A stretch of 64,000 nucleotides of DNA, from positions 1,804,858-1,868,857 of the forward strand of contig CP017950.1 of the NCBI GenBank assembly GCA_002838205.1. The letters run 5' to 3'. How positions within the stretch are numbered: the stretch's first letter is position 1; each line of letters begins with the position of its first letter. The stretch is from Tenericutes bacterium MZ-XQ (GTDB taxonomy: Bacteria > Bacillota_I > Bacilli_A > Acholeplasmatales > Acholeplasmataceae). Under the pieces are notes generated by a model that was not told where the DNA came from, searched no databases, and saw nothing but the letters and a program-made list of their open reading frames with translations. A program made the position numbers and the translations under genes. Below, piece after piece: positions 62,174-64,000 of this stretch.

Positions 62174-63415
62174 TTATAATATGATATTTAATGCATTCAT
62201 AAACCATAGCAAAAAAGCTATAAATATGAGTGCCAAAAATGAAGCTATAAATAAATTTTTAAATAATAATTTTTTATTGACTTCTTCTGGAGAACTAGCA
62301 AGTGCTAATGCTCCCATGGTTGAAAATGGACTCACTGTAACAATATGAGATGCTACTGCGATTGAAATTGTTAAAACCGTTGGTGTCACAACACTTCCTA
62401 ATTCTTGAGATAATTCAACTGTTGTTGGGATTAAAGTTGGCATAACAACACCTACAGCTGATGAAAATATCGACATCACACCTGATAATATAGACATGAT
62501 TGGAATAGCAGTATGCTCGTTCATCAGTGTTGCTAAAAATGTTGTTAGAAGTGAAACACCACCAACTTCATCGGCAACTCTAATTAAAACTGCAGTTCCA
62601 CAAATTAATAGTATGGTAGACCAAGGCACATTAGAAATTGCTTTATGTTGATCAGCTGATTTAAATATAAATAGTATTGCAGATAAAACAAATGCTGCAA
62701 ACCCAACATTTACTTTGCCAATCATAACCCATAAAACCAACACAAGTACCATAAGTAATGTAAATATTTGTTGTTTGTTAAATCGTCCTGGTTTTTTGAT
62801 TTCTATTTTATCGCCTCTAAGTTTTAGCCCACCTAAAGCAATAAATACTAGTCCAGAAAATAATGTCATAGCTAAGACGTTATTAAAATAGATATGAAAT
62901 CCTAATTCACCTACACCATGTAATCTAGCCAATTCTAACGCTACTATACCATTAGGAGCAAGTGGTGATAATCCGCCTGCAATTGAACCTAATATAATCA
63001 AAATACTAACCATTAAAACAGATATATTTGCTTGAAAAGCAATGATGAGTCCAATGGGTAATAATAGTGCACTTGTAGATATATTTCCAGGTCCTAACGA
63101 TGCAATAATAAGTGCTAAAAAGTAAAATATAATCGGAATTAATACTTTTTTGCCTTTACTCTGGTAAATGATGGTATTGGACAATCTTTCTAATGTCCCA
63201 TTTAATTTTGCGATACTAAATAATAAAGTAATCCCAAATGTTGTGAAAAATAAAGTCATTGGCCAATATGAAATGATTTCAGATATTGGTATGCCACCAC
63301 CGTAATAGCCTATAAATAAGGCGAAAACTAAGGCAATTAAACCAACATTTACATCTTTCCAAAACCCAATAATGATTGCTACGACAATAGCAAGTAGTGA
63401 AATAATTTCAATCAT
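62174..63415 (-). CDS. SLC13/ArsB-like permease, probable organic-anion or sulfonate transporter
   Basis: 413 aa with about eleven membrane helices. Two internal repeats show typical re-entrant signatures: LGPGNISTSALLLPIGLIIA near residue 105 and SIFSSAVGVVMPTLIPTTVE near residue 315. This is the layout of dicarboxylate or anion carriers of the ion transporter superfamily (MatC-N/SLC13-like). In this operon it could export sulfoacetate or import an organosulfonate. Gaps of 12 and 29 bases to the neighbours show it is in the operon. Direction and substrate are inference. Confidence 0.8.
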   Translation of the reverse strand: MIEIISLLAIVVAIIIGFWKDVNVGLIALVFALFIGYYGGGIPISEIISYWPMTLFFTTFGITLLFSIAKLNGTLERLSNTIIYQSKGKKVLIPIIFYFLALIIASLGPGNISTSALLLPIGLIIAFQANISVLMVSILIILGSIAGGLSPLAPNGIVALELARLHGVGELGFHIYFNNVLAMTLFSGLVFIALGGLKLRGDKIEIKKPGRFNKQQIFTLLMVLVLVLWVMIGKVNVGFAAFVLSAILFIFKSADQHKAISNVPWSTILLICGTAVLIRVADEVGGVSLLTTFLATLMNEHTAIPIMSILSGVMSIFSSAVGVVMPTLIPTTVELSQELGSVVTPTVLTISIAVASHIVTVSPFSTMGALALASSPEEVNKKLLFKNLFIASFLALIFIAFLLWFMNALNIIL

Positions 63416-63444
63416 TTTATATCGACCCTCTCATATGTGATGAC

Positions 63445-63924
63445 TTACTTTTGAAAACTTCTTTTTTCGATATCTTTTACGATGACACGTGCTTTTTCTA
63501 AGTTCTTAGCACGCCAATCTTCTAAGTTCTGTGTAAAACCTGTATTTAAGAATGCTTTTGCCATCTCAACGCCCATGATTGGTGCAATAATCCATCCACC
63601 CATACATAAGACGTTTGCGTCATTGATTGCTCTACATTTTTCTGCTGCATAAACTGATTCACAAGCTGCTCCATAAACACCTTCATGTTTATTTGCAACA
63701 ATAGACATACCCATACCAGTGCCACAAATTAAAATGCCTTTTTCATAGACTTTATTTTGGATCAGTTTTGCACCCTTTTCAGCAACCTCAAAGAATGGAA
63801 ATGGTTTTTCTTCATCTAGTGTACCAATATCCTCAACTTCATAGTTATTTTCTAATAAATAGCTTTTTACAGCTTCTTTCAATTGAAATCCTGATTTATC
63901 TGAACCTATAAATAATTTTTCCAT
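63445..63924 (-). CDS. sqwI: RpiB/LacAB-family isomerase, probable 4-deoxy-4-sulfoerythrose isomerase
   Basis: 159 aa, the RpiB length. It has GSDKSGFQLKEAV near the start, GILICGTGMGMSIVANKHEGVYGA with the anion-hole loop, and the catalytic-cysteine-type position at CGTG (residues 67-70). CESVYAAEKCRAINDANVLCMGG follows. RpiB proteins swap aldose and ketose. A transketolase tail just upstream and sulfoacetaldehyde genes downstream suggest it acts on 4-deoxy-4-sulfoerythrose rather than ribose 5-phosphate. Ribose or allose isomerase is the alternative. Confidence 0.8.
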   Translation of the reverse strand: MEKLFIGSDKSGFQLKEAVKSYLLENNYEVEDIGTLDEEKPFPFFEVAEKGAKLIQNKVYEKGILICGTGMGMSIVANKHEGVYGAACESVYAAEKCRAINDANVLCMGGWIIAPIMGVEMAKAFLNTGFTQNLEDWRAKNLEKARVIVKDIEKRSFQK

Positions 63925-63936
63925 ATGCTTACTCCT

Positions 63937-64000
63937 TTATTTTTGTTTAATCACATCTAAAACTGCATCAACGATGTGATGTGCTTTTAGACCAAATTTT
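63937..64000 (-). CDS. C-terminal end of an upstream gene, probably transketolase C-terminal subunit
   Basis: Only the last 20 codons are in the window (KFGLKAHHIVDAVLDVIKQK, then TAA). An ending of the type FGL-x-A-x-x-IV is common at the C-terminus of transketolases. The gene stops 12 bases before the isomerase, in the same direction, so it belongs to this operon. The call rests on a very short segment. Confidence 0.45.
   Translation of the reverse strand, partial: KFGLKAHHIVDAVLDVIKQK

Noticed and set aside
1-64000. CRISPR array, tRNA or rRNA genes
   Set aside because: No regularly spaced direct repeats, tRNA cloverleaf with a TTCGA-like arm, or rRNA-like stretch was seen by eye. A tRNAscan and CRISPR search would be decisive.
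1-64000. Mycoplasma-type code with UGA as tryptophan
   Set aside because: Tryptophan is encoded by TGG throughout and many genes end in TGA with signals for the next gene right after.

Overview
The window is about one-third G+C. TAA, TAG and TGA all act as stops, with no sign of UGA read as tryptophan. Strong AGGAGG-type ribosome binding sites precede most genes. There are many short lipoproteins, no outer-membrane proteins, and ABC importers of the Gram-positive type. This fits a low-GC Firmicutes/Tenericutes lineage with the standard code, most like the Acholeplasma/Izemoplasma group. The lineage is inferred from style and gene content, not proven.

Layout: (1) 1-7007, minus strand: a nucleic-acid-processing block that looks like a defence or DNA-repair island (GIY-YIG/DUF2075 helicase cut by the window edge, NUDIX hydrolase, PLD-DEAD-DUF3427 helicase, DUF2130 coiled-coil protein, NERD protein). 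(2) 7364-13423: a lipoprotein, a YwaF-type membrane protein, a GNAT, a GFA protein, a DHFR-like reductase, a second lipoprotein, and a 33-codon Pro/Ala/Lys-rich gene with a structured leader. (3) 13730-18584: a four-gene operon (carboxy(nor)spermidine dehydrogenase, carboxy(nor)spermidine decarboxylase, aspartate kinase, aspartate-semialdehyde dehydrogenase) behind a promoter and a terminator-bearing leader RNA. It reads as a self-contained route from aspartate to spermidine or norspermidine. (4) 18585-32004, minus strand: two paralogous lipoproteins, a 1301-aa repeat surface protein, a diguanylate cyclase, an ABC exporter with a double GNAT, another GNAT and a small P-loop kinase. (5) 32180-53274: a segment bracketed by two inverted IS110-family copies of 1553 bp. 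It holds an HTH/membrane-protein pair, a DUF2254 protein, a YtrA-type GntR/ABC operon, a dCache-PAS-GGDEF-HD-GYP protein, Hsp20, a beta-phosphoglucomutase and a sucrose-type operon (PfkB sugar kinase, LacI, binding protein, two permeases, GH13 amylosucrase-like enzyme). (6) 53355-57100: two small paralogous membrane proteins around a nucleotidyltransferase, a CoA-disulfide-reductase-like flavoprotein and an IS200-type element. (7) 57163-64000, minus strand: a catabolic operon running in from beyond the right edge. It holds a transketolase-like C-terminus, RpiB-like isomerase, SLC13-like permease, CoA-acylating aldehyde dehydrogenase, SucC/SucD-like ADP-forming CoA ligase and two GntR/UTRA regulators. 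This set matches the sulfoacetate-producing variant of the sulfoglycolytic transketolase pathway for sulfoquinovose.

The most interesting parts are the aspartate-to-polyamine operon with its unassigned leader RNA, the probable sulfoquinovose operon, the small-peptide gene with a pseudoknot-capable leader, and the two IS110 copies, whose exact ends can be read by comparing them. No tRNA, rRNA or CRISPR array was seen.
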